Translations under genes and position numbers: made by a program
Assembly (NCBI GenBank): GCA_963624605.1
Contig: CAVFQD010000022.1
Coordinates: 1 to 25,762 of the forward strand
DNA: 25,762 nucleotides
Direction: 5' to 3'
Source of the DNA: Fimenecus sp963624605
Lineage (GTDB): Bacteria; Bacillota; Clostridia; Oscillospirales; Acutalibacteraceae
Notes under the pieces: generated by a model
Database searches by the model: none
Seen by the model: the letters and a program-made list of their open reading frames with translations, nothing else
Told to the model about the DNA's origin: nothing
Shown here: piece by piece, positions 1 through 7,507 of the stretch
Numbering within the stretch: the first letter of the stretch is position 1
Layout of the letters: each line of letters begins with the position of its first letter

Positions 1-15
1 TAAAGCGTTCCTTTT

Positions 16-38
16 CCCCCGGTAGAACCGGGGGTTTT
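16..38 (+). terminator. Rho-independent terminator facing the plus strand
   Basis: A perfect 8-bp stem (positions 16-23 with 27-34, five G:C pairs at its base) with a 3-base loop is followed by TTTT on the plus strand. On the minus strand the stem is followed by A-rich sequence, so it does not suit the pilin genes. It most likely ends a plus-strand gene lying to the left; the window itself opens with TAA, which could be that gene's stop codon (inference). Confidence 0.7.
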
Positions 39-59
39 CATCAATTGCTAGACAACAAC

Positions 60-91
60 AAAAGAGCAAGGCGAAAGCCTTGCTCTTTTTT
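60..91. terminator. Bidirectional terminator downstream of the last pilin gene
   Basis: A 13-bp perfect stem (60-72 with 77-89) closes on a GAAA loop as read on the plus strand. It carries a T run on the plus-strand side and four Ts on the minus-strand side. It lies about 65 bases past the stop of the minus-strand pilin gene ending at 158, so it probably terminates that transcript. It also backs up the plus-strand terminator just to its left. Confidence 0.75.
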
Positions 92-157
92 AACTGAATT
101 TGTAAATTAACGCTCAGTAAACTATAGAACTGATCAATCTTTCTTTTCAGTAGTAGT

Positions 158-556
158 TTAATCGTTATGGTTAGCATCTGCGGTTTTGCAAGTTACCTTA
201 TAAGTAATTGTTCCGCCATCAGATCCATCAATAGCGATGTCATATTCTGTATCGCCAGTGGGGCATTTCGGAAGAGATCCGCCTTCAAACATATTAAGGA
301 ATGTAGCATTTTTAGCTGCTACTGCACTGCTCAATTGAGAAACTGACAATGTTGCGCCGTCTTTGCCGCCTGTCATCTGATAGTTTGTGAGATTCTCTTT
401 GATAATTCTCATATTTGACTGACATGTTTTCTTTTCTGCGTTCTTAGTTACCGCACTGTAAACCGGGATAGCTACTGCAACAAGGATACCCATGATAACA
501 ACAACGATCATCAATTCAACGAGTGTGAAACCTTTTTTACTCATAAGTTTTCTCAT
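158..556 (-). CDS. Type IV major pilin (prepilin), copy 1
   Basis: This is a 132-residue prepilin. It has a short basic leader ending KKG, cleavage before F10, then FTLVELMIVVVIMGI with Glu at mature position 5, the class III signal read by prepilin peptidase and needed for filament assembly. The mature protein is about 123 residues, with Cys at 45, 98 and 123; the CPTGDTEY segment near the C-terminus resembles the disulfide-bonded D-region seen in many pilins. The start ATG at 556 is chosen because GGGAG lies 9 bases upstream; the ATG at 544 lacks such a site. It has its own promoter (659-687) and a terminator downstream. Residues 7-45 are nearly identical to the neighbouring pilin while the C-terminal halves differ, as expected of paralogous structural subunits. 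Which of the two is the main subunit cannot be told from sequence. Confidence 0.93.
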   Translation of the reverse strand: MRKLMSKKGFTLVELMIVVVIMGILVAVAIPVYSAVTKNAEKKTCQSNMRIIKENLTNYQMTGGKDGATLSVSQLSSAVAAKNATFLNMFEGGSLPKCPTGDTEYDIAIDGSDGGTITYKVTCKTADANHND

Positions 557-658
557 GATAAATTTCTCCCTTTTTTAGTAGAATTTATATAATGGGTGGA
601 TTGCCCAAAATACCTTTTTGAGAAAGATTAACGAGAACATTCCGTAACCTTTATCTGC

Positions 659-687
659 ATTATACACCAATGTTTTTTGTTTGTAAA
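659..687 (-). promoter_or_regulatory. SigA-type promoter of pilin copy 1
   Basis: On the minus strand a -35 box TTTACA (682-687) and a perfect -10 box TATAAT (659-664) are separated by exactly 17 bases. Transcription would start near 652, giving an untranslated leader of about 95 bases before the pilin start. A private strong promoter fits the high copy number needed for a filament subunit (inference). Confidence 0.75.
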
Positions 688-722
688 GAGTTTTTTATAA
701 TTTTTTTACAATTTTTTAATTT

Positions 723-1151
723 TTATTTCCAGCTGCCGTGAGCGACGCCGCTTTCGTTTTTACACTCGACTTTAACCGACTTTCCGCCGTCAGAAACAGT
801 AACGGTGTAGTAGCCGCCGTCCGTGGGGCAGGTCGGGAAAACGCCGCCGTCAAAGCAGGCAAGATAAGCCGATGTAAACACGCTTTGCGCCTGAGCCTGC
901 GACTTTATTTCAGCCGAGGTCGTACCATCCGTGGCAAAAATCACCTTCGTACCCTCGTCCGTATTGACAAGCGCACATTGCTGCGCCCCTTTGACAATTA
1001 TTTCCTGGTTGGCATGGCAAGTGCGTTTTTGCGCATTTTTGGTAACCGCAGCGTAAACCGGAACGGCTACGGCAACCAAAATACCCATTATCACAACAAC
1101 AATCATAAGCTCGACAAGCGTAAAGCCTTTTTTGTCCTTTAATCTTCGCAT
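723..1151 (-). CDS. Type IV major pilin (prepilin), copy 2
   Basis: A 142-residue prepilin with leader MRRLKDKKG, cleavage before F10, and Glu14 as mature residue 5 of the hydrophobic assembly helix. The first 45 residues nearly match the next pilin gene. After that the two diverge, sharing only the Cys after KNA.K..T, a CPT segment followed by Tyr, and a late V.CK. It has five cysteines (45, 59, 99, 108, 130) against three in copy 1. The start at 1151 is chosen because GGGGGA lies 7 bases upstream; the longer upstream reading has no ribosome binding site and would run into the promoter at 1207-1235. I see no hairpin terminator after its stop, only A/T-rich sequence, so some read-through to copy 1 is possible. 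Confidence 0.92.
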   Translation of the reverse strand: MRRLKDKKGFTLVELMIVVVIMGILVAVAVPVYAAVTKNAQKRTCHANQEIIVKGAQQCALVNTDEGTKVIFATDGTTSAEIKSQAQAQSVFTSAYLACFDGGVFPTCPTDGGYYTVTVSDGGKSVKVECKNESGVAHGSWK

Positions 1152-1206
1152 AAGCATATCCCCCATACTTATCGTGAAAATTCCGTGAATATTTCGTACC
1201 GTTAAC

Positions 1207-1235
1207 AGTATATTCCGATTTTCCCGCTTTGTCAA
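1207..1235 (-). promoter_or_regulatory. Strong SigA-type promoter of pilin copy 2
   Basis: The minus strand shows a perfect -35 box TTGACA (1230-1235), a 17-base spacer and a -10 box TATACT (1207-1212). This is the best consensus match in the window. The leader to the pilin start at 1151 would be about 50 bases. Palindrome copy A (1242-1278) ends 6 bases upstream of the -35 box. Confidence 0.82.
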
Positions 1236-1241
1236 CCCTTA

Positions 1242-1278
1242 ATTTGAAATCACTGCGTGTTTCCCCTTAATTTCAAAT
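1242..1278. repeat. Interrupted palindrome, copy A (upstream of pilin copy 2 promoter)
   Basis: A 37-bp unit begins ATTTGAAAT and ends ATTTCAAAT, so its ends are inverted, with a centre containing TTTCCCCTTA. Copies B (2674-2711) and C (2749-2786) share the ends and most of the centre. Copy A is the most divergent in the centre. It directly abuts the promoter of pilin copy 2. It could be an operator or merely a piece of the duplicated segment; sequence alone does not decide. Confidence 0.7.
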
Positions 1279-1329
1279 GAAAACGGTTTAGGGCAAAAAA
1301 ACTTGCGGTTTCAAAATCAAAACCGCAAG
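1269..1329. repeat. 61-bp direct repeat, left copy (contains a terminator)
   Basis: This 61-bp stretch matches 2777-2837 at 60 of 61 positions, the single difference being G or C in the AAAACGNTTTAGGG part. It covers the right arm of the palindrome and a complete terminator hairpin. The two copies bracket the ATPase gene, suggesting that a duplication accompanied its arrival. Confidence 0.9.
1295..1329 (-). terminator. Rho-independent terminator after the ATPase gene
   Basis: Read on the minus strand, a 10-bp stem (CTTGCGGTTT pairing with AAACCGCAAG; 1302-1311 with 1320-1329) is followed by seven Ts. It lies about 40 bases past the stop of the ATPase gene and is the left member of the duplicated terminator pair. 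Confidence 0.88.
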
Positions 1330-1348
1330 AAACGAATTTATTATTTTG

Positions 1349-1387
1349 TCAGCCCTTTGCCGATACGATAATCACAGTTCGAGCGAG
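1349..1387 (-). pseudogene. Decayed remnant of a PilW-like gene 3' end
   Basis: Between the ATPase stop and its terminator, in a frame different from the ATPase, the minus strand reads ELARTVIIVSAKG followed by a stop. The PilW-like prepilin ends with ELVTDTAVVIAMIKG and a stop. At the nucleotide level about 29 of 39 positions match across the last codons and the AAAATAATAAA that follows. The same order (gene end, terminator, palindrome, promoter) occurs at both places. I infer that this is what remains of a duplicated pilin gene whose 5' part was replaced by the ATPase gene. The similarity is short, so chance is not fully excluded. Confidence 0.5.
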
Positions 1388-2658
1388 TTCTCATTCAGCA
1401 GGAATTCATAAAGTCCGAGATGAAGAATTCCCTCCTCGTCCGTCCACGCCTTTGCCGAGGATTTGGTGATGATTATCTTTTTGAAAAAATCCTTTGTTTG
1501 TCTGAACGGTCTCAATTCCGTTTCAAGCTTAGACGGCTCGGAAACATTCAATGCGGACTGTATATAATATTTCTTAGTTCCTCTGTTTACCACGAAATCA
1601 ATCTCGCACTGCTTTTTTGCCTTTTTTCCGTCAACTGTTTCCGCAAACTCAACCACTCCGACATCAACCGAATATTCACGGCACAAAAGCTCGTTGTATA
1701 TAATATTCTCCATTATATGCGTTTCTTCCTGCTGCCTGAAATTAAGTCTTGCGTTGCGAAGCCCGATATCGGTGCAGTAATATTTGGACGGTCGCTCAAA
1801 ATACTTTTTTCCTTTAACATCATAACGCTTTGCGTTGCTGAACAGAAACGACTCCGTAAGATAATTCAGATAGCTTGAGACCGTTGTGCTTGACACCTTA
1901 ATCCCCTTTACCGTCTGCAAGGTGTTTGAAATTTTGCTTGCGTTGGTAAGCGAACCGACAGAGGAGCAAAGGTCGTCCGTCAATTCGCTGAGCACATCGG
2001 GCAATTCAATGGCGTAACGCTCTGCAATATCCTTAAAATACACCTCGGTAAAAAGCGTTTTCAGGTAATTTGTTTTTTCAGGTTCGCTCTTTTTTGCCAA
2101 AACAAGCGGCATACCGCCGTAAAGAGCGTATTCCTCATAGGCGTCGGATTTGTCTCCGCCCGCAAATGAGTAATATTCCTTAAATGAAAACGGATAAACC
2201 TTAATTTCGTCGCCTCTGCCGCGAAAAGCTGTCAAAATGTCCTTGGTGAGCATTTTCGAGTTGCTTCCGGTTACATAAATGTCAACATTACGAAGCCGCA
2301 TAAGCCCGTTGAGTACATTGTAAAGCCTGATGTTCTCGGGATTTTTGAGCTCAGCCCTTGTAATTGCGTACTGCACCTCGTCTATGAGAATATAGTACAT
2401 ATCCGAATTTGTAATTTTACTGCGAATGTATTTTGACAGGTTGTCGGGATTCCGACAGTCTAAAAATTTGTCGTCGTCCAAAGCTATTCTGATTATTTGC
2501 TCCTCTTTAACTCCGCTTTCAATAAGATAGTCATAAAAAAGGTTAAACAGCAAAAAACTTTTTCCGCACCTTCTGATTCCCGTTATAACCTTAATCAGAC
2601 CGTTTTCTTTTCTGTCAATTATCCTGTTAAGATATTCATCACGCTTAATAACCTGCAT
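1372..2658 (-). CDS. AAA ATPase with C-terminal DUF4143-type domain
   Basis: A predicted protein of 428 residues. Near the N-terminus is ITGIRRCGKSFLL, a Walker A loop of the type seen in the ATPases that carry DUF4143. About 60 residues on is the Walker B element YYILIDEVQ, followed by a sensor-like YVTGSNSKML. The C-terminal half (SYLNYLTESFLF, then KKYYIQSALN) fits the DUF4143 region, which resembles a nuclease fold. Biochemical roles in this family are not settled; members are often accessory and frequently sit near toxin-antitoxin or mobile genes. The start at 2658 is preferred over the ATG at 2664 because GGAGG sits 6 bases before the former and directly abuts the latter. It has its own promoter and terminator and interrupts an otherwise all-pilus locus, so it looks like an insertion not dedicated to pilus biogenesis. 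Confidence 0.85.
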   Translation of the reverse strand: MQVIKRDEYLNRIIDRKENGLIKVITGIRRCGKSFLLFNLFYDYLIESGVKEEQIIRIALDDDKFLDCRNPDNLSKYIRSKITNSDMYYILIDEVQYAITRAELKNPENIRLYNVLNGLMRLRNVDIYVTGSNSKMLTKDILTAFRGRGDEIKVYPFSFKEYYSFAGGDKSDAYEEYALYGGMPLVLAKKSEPEKTNYLKTLFTEVYFKDIAERYAIELPDVLSELTDDLCSSVGSLTNASKISNTLQTVKGIKVSSTTVSSYLNYLTESFLFSNAKRYDVKGKKYFERPSKYYCTDIGLRNARLNFRQQEETHIMENIIYNELLCREYSVDVGVVEFAETVDGKKAKKQCEIDFVVNRGTKKYYIQSALNVSEPSKLETELRPFRQTKDFFKKIIITKSSAKAWTDEEGILHLGLYEFLLNENSLEL

Positions 2659-2673
2659 TGCCATCCTCCGTTC

Positions 2674-2711
2674 ATTTGAAATTTAGGTGCATTTTCCCCT
2701 TAATTTCAAAT
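2674..2711. repeat. Interrupted palindrome, copy B (in the ATPase leader)
   Basis: A 38-bp unit with ends ATTTGAAAT and ATTTCAAAT, matching copy C at 36 of 38 positions and in the same orientation. It lies between the -10 box and the ribosome binding site of the ATPase gene, a typical repressor-site position; together with copy C it frames the promoter. In the RNA its arms could also pair as a hairpin. Confidence 0.8.
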
Positions 2712-2713
2712 AT

Positions 2714-2742
2714 AGTTTACCACAGTTTTCACAGATTATCAA
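2714..2742 (-). promoter_or_regulatory. Promoter of the ATPase gene
   Basis: On the minus strand TTGATA (2737-2742) and TAAACT (2714-2719) are separated by 17 bases. The promoter fits exactly between palindromes B and C. It is a weaker consensus match than the pilin promoters. Confidence 0.6.
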
Positions 2743-2748
2743 CACTTC

Positions 2749-2786
2749 ATTTGAAATTCAGGTGCATTTTCCCCTCAATTTCAAAT
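2749..2786. repeat. Interrupted palindrome, copy C
   Basis: A 38-bp unit 36/38 identical to copy B, located 6 bases upstream of the ATPase -35 box and just downstream of the pilus operon terminator. It continues without a break into the 61-bp direct repeat at 2777-2837. Confidence 0.8.
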
Positions 2787-2837
2787 GAAAACGCTTTAGG
2801 GCAAAAAAACTTGCGGTTTCAAAATCAAAACCGCAAG
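2777..2837. repeat. 61-bp direct repeat, right copy (contains a terminator)
   Basis: Matches 1269-1329 at 60 of 61 positions. This copy carries the terminator of the long pilus operon; the left copy serves the ATPase gene. Such high identity in non-coding DNA points to a recent duplication or to gene conversion. Confidence 0.9.
2803..2837 (-). terminator. Rho-independent terminator of the type IV pilus operon
   Basis: The same hairpin as at 1295-1329: a 10-bp stem followed on the minus strand by seven Ts, about 20 bases after the stop of the PilW-like prepilin gene. It marks the end of the operon that starts at the promoter at 19117-19145. Confidence 0.9.
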
Positions 2838-2857
2838 CCTAACATTTTATTATTTTC

Positions 2858-4048
2858 TCAACCTTTTATCATTGCGATAACAACAGCAGTATCGGTAACA
2901 AGCTCTCTGCCTATCCTCTTGAAAGCGTCGTTCCTTGAACCGAGCGCAATTATCGCAGGCGACCACTCGTTGTAATACTTGTCGATTATAATGTCGCCGA
3001 GATATGTGCCTTTAAGAGTATTGTCCCTGAACTCACGCAAGGTGTTGACAACCGCACCCTCCATATCCGTGCCTGCCATAAGCCATCTTGTGCCGCAGGT
3101 AAACGCGGTTTCGGTTGTGCCGGTGTCTGCGTCAAGCGCACCGCCGAGCGAATCGTTATATGAAATGAATTTTATTACATTTGCCGTTTTTGAGAGGTTC
3201 GGATATGCCAAATCGGACTGAAGCTTTTCGGACGAGGGATAGCCCTCCGCCTCCGTTCCGAGATCCCAGCCGGCGGAATACGTACTTGTGATATATTCGC
3301 CCTCGTCGCTGTTACAGTTGATTTCTCGGCTTGTCGAAAGCATATTGTCGAACGAATATGACGAGTTTATATCATATTTTGCCGGCAGATATTCCCTGTT
3401 GCTCTTAATGCTGACGGTAATTCCGGCGTCAAGGTACCTGTGCGCCTTTGCCGTGCCGTCGGTATTTGTCGGGCTTTCGGCTTCCTTGTTCTGCGTGGTG
3501 TCCCACTGGAACACATCAACGCCCACGCTGAATTTAATATCCATCTTCAACGGGTCGTCAAACTGCGAGCAGAATTTTATTGCAACGGCGTTCGATTCGA
3601 TATTTACCGAGCCGTCGGAGTTTACTGTATGCTTGGGAGCCAACGAATAAAAATATCCGTTATAGGTAAAATAATAGGTGTACTGATTTGTCGCTTTCGT
3701 AAAGGTAAGCTTTCCTGTCGTTTCGTCCTCGGTGAATGTGCCGAGCTCGGGACAGGAGGCAAGGGTCTTGTTCGCCTGAAGCGTATCCTGATCCTCATAG
3801 AAAAGGTCAACCCTTGTCGCCGTCGAAAGCGAGGTCTTTGTTGCGTCCCTTTGGAACTGAGCGACAATGTACTCAATCTGCGACTGGAGCAGGAACTGCT
3901 TTTCAACCATATCGAAGCGTTTATAGATGCTCGACCAAAGCTGTGCAGTAAGACCAAGAACGAGCAGTAAAATCGTCAGCGTTACAAGAAGCTCAACGAT
4001 TGTGAAGCCTCTCCTGTCATGTTTAGTTTTATTGAGTAACTTAAACAT
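2858..4048 (-). CDS. PilW-like minor prepilin with CFI-like C-terminal region
   Basis: A 396-residue prepilin with leader ending DRRG, cleavage before F15, and Glu19 as mature residue 5 (FTIVELLVTLTILLLV). Large minor pilins of the PilW/GspJ kind form or prime the pilus tip complex with partners such as PilX/GspK. The middle is a beta-rich, Tyr- and Thr-rich region with no motif I recognise. The last 80 or so residues read TLREFRD, then KYYNEWSPAIIAL and FKRIGREL. This pattern resembles the C-terminal half of the CFIATAAYGS-type domain (LRxFRDxxL, YYxxSPxIA) found at the ends of many secreted bacterial proteins, though the CFIATAAYG box itself is only weakly present (FTCGTRWLMAG). GGGCGG lies 8 bases before the start. 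It is the last gene of the operon, ahead of the terminator at 2803-2837. The pilin call is firm; the CFI-like reading is tentative. Confidence 0.82.
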   Translation of the reverse strand: MFKLLNKTKHDRRGFTIVELLVTLTILLLVLGLTAQLWSSIYKRFDMVEKQFLLQSQIEYIVAQFQRDATKTSLSTATRVDLFYEDQDTLQANKTLASCPELGTFTEDETTGKLTFTKATNQYTYYFTYNGYFYSLAPKHTVNSDGSVNIESNAVAIKFCSQFDDPLKMDIKFSVGVDVFQWDTTQNKEAESPTNTDGTAKAHRYLDAGITVSIKSNREYLPAKYDINSSYSFDNMLSTSREINCNSDEGEYITSTYSAGWDLGTEAEGYPSSEKLQSDLAYPNLSKTANVIKFISYNDSLGGALDADTGTTETAFTCGTRWLMAGTDMEGAVVNTLREFRDNTLKGTYLGDIIIDKYYNEWSPAIIALGSRNDAFKRIGRELVTDTAVVIAMIKG

Positions 4049-4081
4049 AATTTTACCGCCCTTTCCTATATTCCCAAAATC

Positions 4082-7000
4082 TTATCCCTGTGAAGCGATT
4101 GCGTTTATGCCGGTGAGGTCAATTTCCTGCTTGTTACCGCTTGCGTCGAAGTAAACTGCGGTAGCGGTCGTGCTGTTGTACGAGCCGTCCGCACGCTGTG
4201 TTCTGACAAGCTTCCACGAAGCTGCGTCAGCCGGATTTTTGGTGTAATACATAACCGCCTTTTCGTCAAGGTCGTTTTCGCCGTTACCGTTTGCGTCCTG
4301 ATAGCCGGTGAGATACCACATTCCCTGCGAATAGGTAATGGAAATGAAGTTTATATTGGTTGCATTGTCAATCTTAACCGCTTTCCATGCGTAGAGGTGG
4401 TTTGCTTCGTCATAGCAGTACTTGACATTGATGTACGAAGCCGCTTCGCCGTTACCCGAATAGCAGTTGTTTGTTGCACAGTACTGCTCGGGAGCTTTTC
4501 CGCTCTGCGTGCCTACCGCTACCCAGCAGTCATCCGCATATTCGACATCGGTTATCGACTTGAGCACCGATACGAAGCCGTAAGTGTCCGAAGTACCGTT
4601 TTTAACGCTTGTATAATCGTAGAATTGTGCACGGTCGTTACTGCTTCTGAGCTTTTTATATGTTATTGAACTCAAAGCCGTGTCAACAGACCTTGTTACG
4701 CCGATTCTGTCAGCCCAGGTATAGCTTTCGAATTCCTTTGTAACAGCTGTTATCTTTGAATTTGTCGGAGTTTCGTAATCGTAGTTCCAGCTGAACAGCG
4801 AACCGTCGTTTGTGCCCCACATAAACTGCGGCTTAGAGTCCCAGGTAAGACCCCAACGAACCGTTGTACACTCGGTATCAGCCATCGGATGGCAGTTTGT
4901 GCCGAAGCCGGAAACGCCCTGTGTTATTGTCGGCGTTGTGCCGAGCTGCGGCGATTTTCCGTCCGAGTACGAAATATTGAAATACGCCCTGTGATAATTT
5001 GTGTTCCAGCCGAGAGCCGTCTCGACGCCCGAGCTGTTCTGATACTGGTCAGTTCCGTAGAACTGGTGGAATACATTGGTTTCTTTTTTTAGTGACCAGC
5101 CCTTGCCGGACTCCATCGAACCGGTTGTGTCGTTATTACTGCCGTCACCGGTTGCCCTGATGTAAACAAGTCCGGTATTATACGCCTGACCGAGACGGGT
5201 AGCCCACGAATAATCCTGAAACAGATAACTCAACGAATAACCTACCGCAACCGAAATGTTGTTTCCGGTAATATCATCGTGGAAGCTGTCGACATCAAGC
5301 ATTGTAACATTGTTTCGCAGTCCCGAGCTGAAGAAAGTACTGTTATAAGAAGCATTGCCGTATGGGTCCTTAAAGTAATAACTTGCGCCTGTCAAGCCCG
5401 AAATAACAGGTACTGCCGGATTTTCCACACCTATTGCAAACGGTTCCGAGAGATAGCCGACGGTAATATCGACTTCCTCACCTGCGGTGAGATAAAAATC
5501 CTCGCCCTGTCCCGTAAGCAGCTGGCCTGCAACAGCTACGCCGTTGACGGTCGTTCCCGGCAAATATGCGTAGGTCGTACTGTTTTTGCTCGGAGCGGGA
5601 TATTTGGTGTTTTTGTCAGGACTTGTAATAATCGAATTATCATAGTAGTTGAGCAAATTCTTATAGCTCAAGGAACTGAATACATCATTGGAAAGCCTTG
5701 TCGAAACCGTATAAATATCGCCGAACAAGCCCGTGGGATACCACGAGTTCGTCTTTGAACTGTATGCCGCACCGAGAGAAGCAACATGGACATACTTCGA
5801 CCAGCCGCCCATATTTGCGGTTTTCCAACCGTAAACATCCGTTACTGCAGGGATATATCCGCAGTAAAGTGTGTATGACTGCTTGGGGTAAACATCCTTG
5901 GTCTGTTGGCTGTTACCGGTTATCGGATAATAATTTGAATTTGACTTGTCAATTTTAATTGCGCCGACTGATGTAATTGTTATCAGCGAACTGTCATCGG
6001 TATATTCATAATTTGTTGCCTTTTTATAACCTTCTATGTTAAGCGTGGAGCCTGCAACAGCACTTTTTGTCGAAATCCAACCGATTATACTGTCGTACTC
6101 TCCGCTTCCCATACCACTGTCAAAGCCGTAATATTCGTAGTTTTTTCCGAGCCATGTTCTGGTTTTATAAACGCCCGAAGATGTAAGGTAATAGTCCTCT
6201 GCGCCTGTAACATTTGCCGTAAAGTAGTTGAACGCTACCGCCTGATATTTATAACCGATAGTAATTTTATCCGAGTCAAAGAGAACATTGTGCGTTCCCT
6301 TTTGGAAGCCGCTGTTCGCCTCTCCTCTGTATATGGTCTTATACATAGCCTGAGTTGTATTTTCCTTTGTAAAGGTCTCATGGCTTGTTGTGGATTTGTC
6401 ATTCGACTCGTTAAGATAGTTGTCGTAGTTATTGAGAACATCGCCGCCCCAGTAGTAGTTTCCGGTCTTTTCGTTTCGCCAGAAACGCCTTACCTGACCT
6501 GCGTCGCCGCCCATAACATAGTAACCGTACTTGTTGTCGCCGCCGTTGCCGTCGTCGCCGTCGCCCTTTTCAACCCACTCGACATCGTTCATTGCGGAGG
6601 TGAGCGGAGCACCCGTCATTTCCTTGGCGATAAGGTCCATGTGTCCGTTTGAGTCAACGCCGCTTGTTACATAATAGTAGTATTTTCCGTTGGACGCCTG
6701 CTCGCCGACCAGTATGATTTCGGGAGCGCCGATTTCAACCTCAACGCTGTACTGAAGGTCGCCGACGCCCTGACCGTATTCAATTATAAGCGGAGAATGC
6801 TCAAAATTGATAACATTGTTACCGCCCTTTATTGTGAACACCGCTACATTGGTGTTTCCGTCCTTTTTGAACTTGATGTCATAATACTGCGTGCCGACGG
6901 TTTGCTTTTTTCCGTCTTCGTCTGTATAGCTTACCTTGAAATGCCAGCCTGCCGCACTTGCTGTTTTACTTTCCGCGTCCAAATTAAACGCAAAGCCCTT

Positions 7001-7477
7001 GGGAACAACGGTAATGTCCGTTGTCAAAAAGTCATCCGTAAGGTTTGACGGGAAGCAGAGCATACGGCTCGTGGTATCGTTGGTATAAAAGGTCGAATAC
7101 GAATTCGGCGTGTTCGGATTGCTTGCGATAATCGTGCCGTTTACCGTTCCGGCAGAGGTGTCTGCACCGAAGGAAATGGGAGCCACCGTGGAATCACCCT
7201 TCTTTGTCATTGTCAACGGGACATCGCTTACCGAAATTTCATATCCTGCGGCGTTTTCGCCCTTGTTTGCGATAAGCCTTTCAATAATGCTGACCTTTTC
7301 ATAAGAGGTGCGTGTAATCTCGCCCGCCGTGCGGATGTTTTTGAAATTTTGAAGAAAAAGCGGAGTAAAGGTAAAGATTATGAGCATCACCAATGCCATG
7401 GCAACGAGCATTTCGACAAGCGTCATGCCCTGCTCCTGCTTTACCGTACTTTTAAGCCTGTTAAAAATACTTTTCAT
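4082..7477 (-). CDS. Giant prepilin, probable pilus-tip adhesin
   Basis: 1131 residues. The N-terminus is a class III prepilin signal: basic leader ending EQG, cleavage before Met18, and Glu22 as mature residue 5 (MTLVEMLVAMALVMLII). Met rather than Phe at mature position 1 is tolerated in this class. The remaining 1080 residues are rich in Gly, Ser, Thr, Asn and aromatics and look like an extracellular beta structure. Near the C-terminus are blade-like segments (YADDCWVAVG, SQGMWYLTGYQD, AVMYYTKNP..ASWKLV) recalling beta-propeller repeats, and DANGNGENDLDE at about residue 1061, a calcium-loop-like motif. Pilus-tip adhesins of the PilY1 type combine a propeller with a calcium loop, so this may be a functional analogue fused directly to a pilin stalk (inference). 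GGAGG lies 7 bases before the start. It sits between the PilX/GspK-like and PilW-like genes, which fits a tip complex. Confidence 0.82.
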   Translation of the reverse strand: MKSIFNRLKSTVKQEQGMTLVEMLVAMALVMLIIFTFTPLFLQNFKNIRTAGEITRTSYEKVSIIERLIANKGENAAGYEISVSDVPLTMTKKGDSTVAPISFGADTSAGTVNGTIIASNPNTPNSYSTFYTNDTTSRMLCFPSNLTDDFLTTDITVVPKGFAFNLDAESKTASAAGWHFKVSYTDEDGKKQTVGTQYYDIKFKKDGNTNVAVFTIKGGNNVINFEHSPLIIEYGQGVGDLQYSVEVEIGAPEIILVGEQASNGKYYYYVTSGVDSNGHMDLIAKEMTGAPLTSAMNDVEWVEKGDGDDGNGGDNKYGYYVMGGDAGQVRRFWRNEKTGNYYWGGDVLNNYDNYLNESNDKSTTSHETFTKENTTQAMYKTIYRGEANSGFQKGTHNVLFDSDKITIGYKYQAVAFNYFTANVTGAEDYYLTSSGVYKTRTWLGKNYEYYGFDSGMGSGEYDSIIGWISTKSAVAGSTLNIEGYKKATNYEYTDDSSLITITSVGAIKIDKSNSNYYPITGNSQQTKDVYPKQSYTLYCGYIPAVTDVYGWKTANMGGWSKYVHVASLGAAYSSKTNSWYPTGLFGDIYTVSTRLSNDVFSSLSYKNLLNYYDNSIITSPDKNTKYPAPSKNSTTYAYLPGTTVNGVAVAGQLLTGQGEDFYLTAGEEVDITVGYLSEPFAIGVENPAVPVISGLTGASYYFKDPYGNASYNSTFFSSGLRNNVTMLDVDSFHDDITGNNISVAVGYSLSYLFQDYSWATRLGQAYNTGLVYIRATGDGSNNDTTGSMESGKGWSLKKETNVFHQFYGTDQYQNSSGVETALGWNTNYHRAYFNISYSDGKSPQLGTTPTITQGVSGFGTNCHPMADTECTTVRWGLTWDSKPQFMWGTNDGSLFSWNYDYETPTNSKITAVTKEFESYTWADRIGVTRSVDTALSSITYKKLRSSNDRAQFYDYTSVKNGTSDTYGFVSVLKSITDVEYADDCWVAVGTQSGKAPEQYCATNNCYSGNGEAASYINVKYCYDEANHLYAWKAVKIDNATNINFISITYSQGMWYLTGYQDANGNGENDLDEKAVMYYTKNPADAASWKLVRTQRADGSYNSTTATAVYFDASGNKQEIDLTGINAIASQG

Positions 7478-7507
7478 ATTGCTCCTCCCATCTTTTTTCT
7501 TGTCGCC

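Noticed and set aside
1242..2837. CRISPR array
   Set aside because: Only three palindrome copies exist, unevenly spaced, with a full gene between two of them and no spacers or cas genes.
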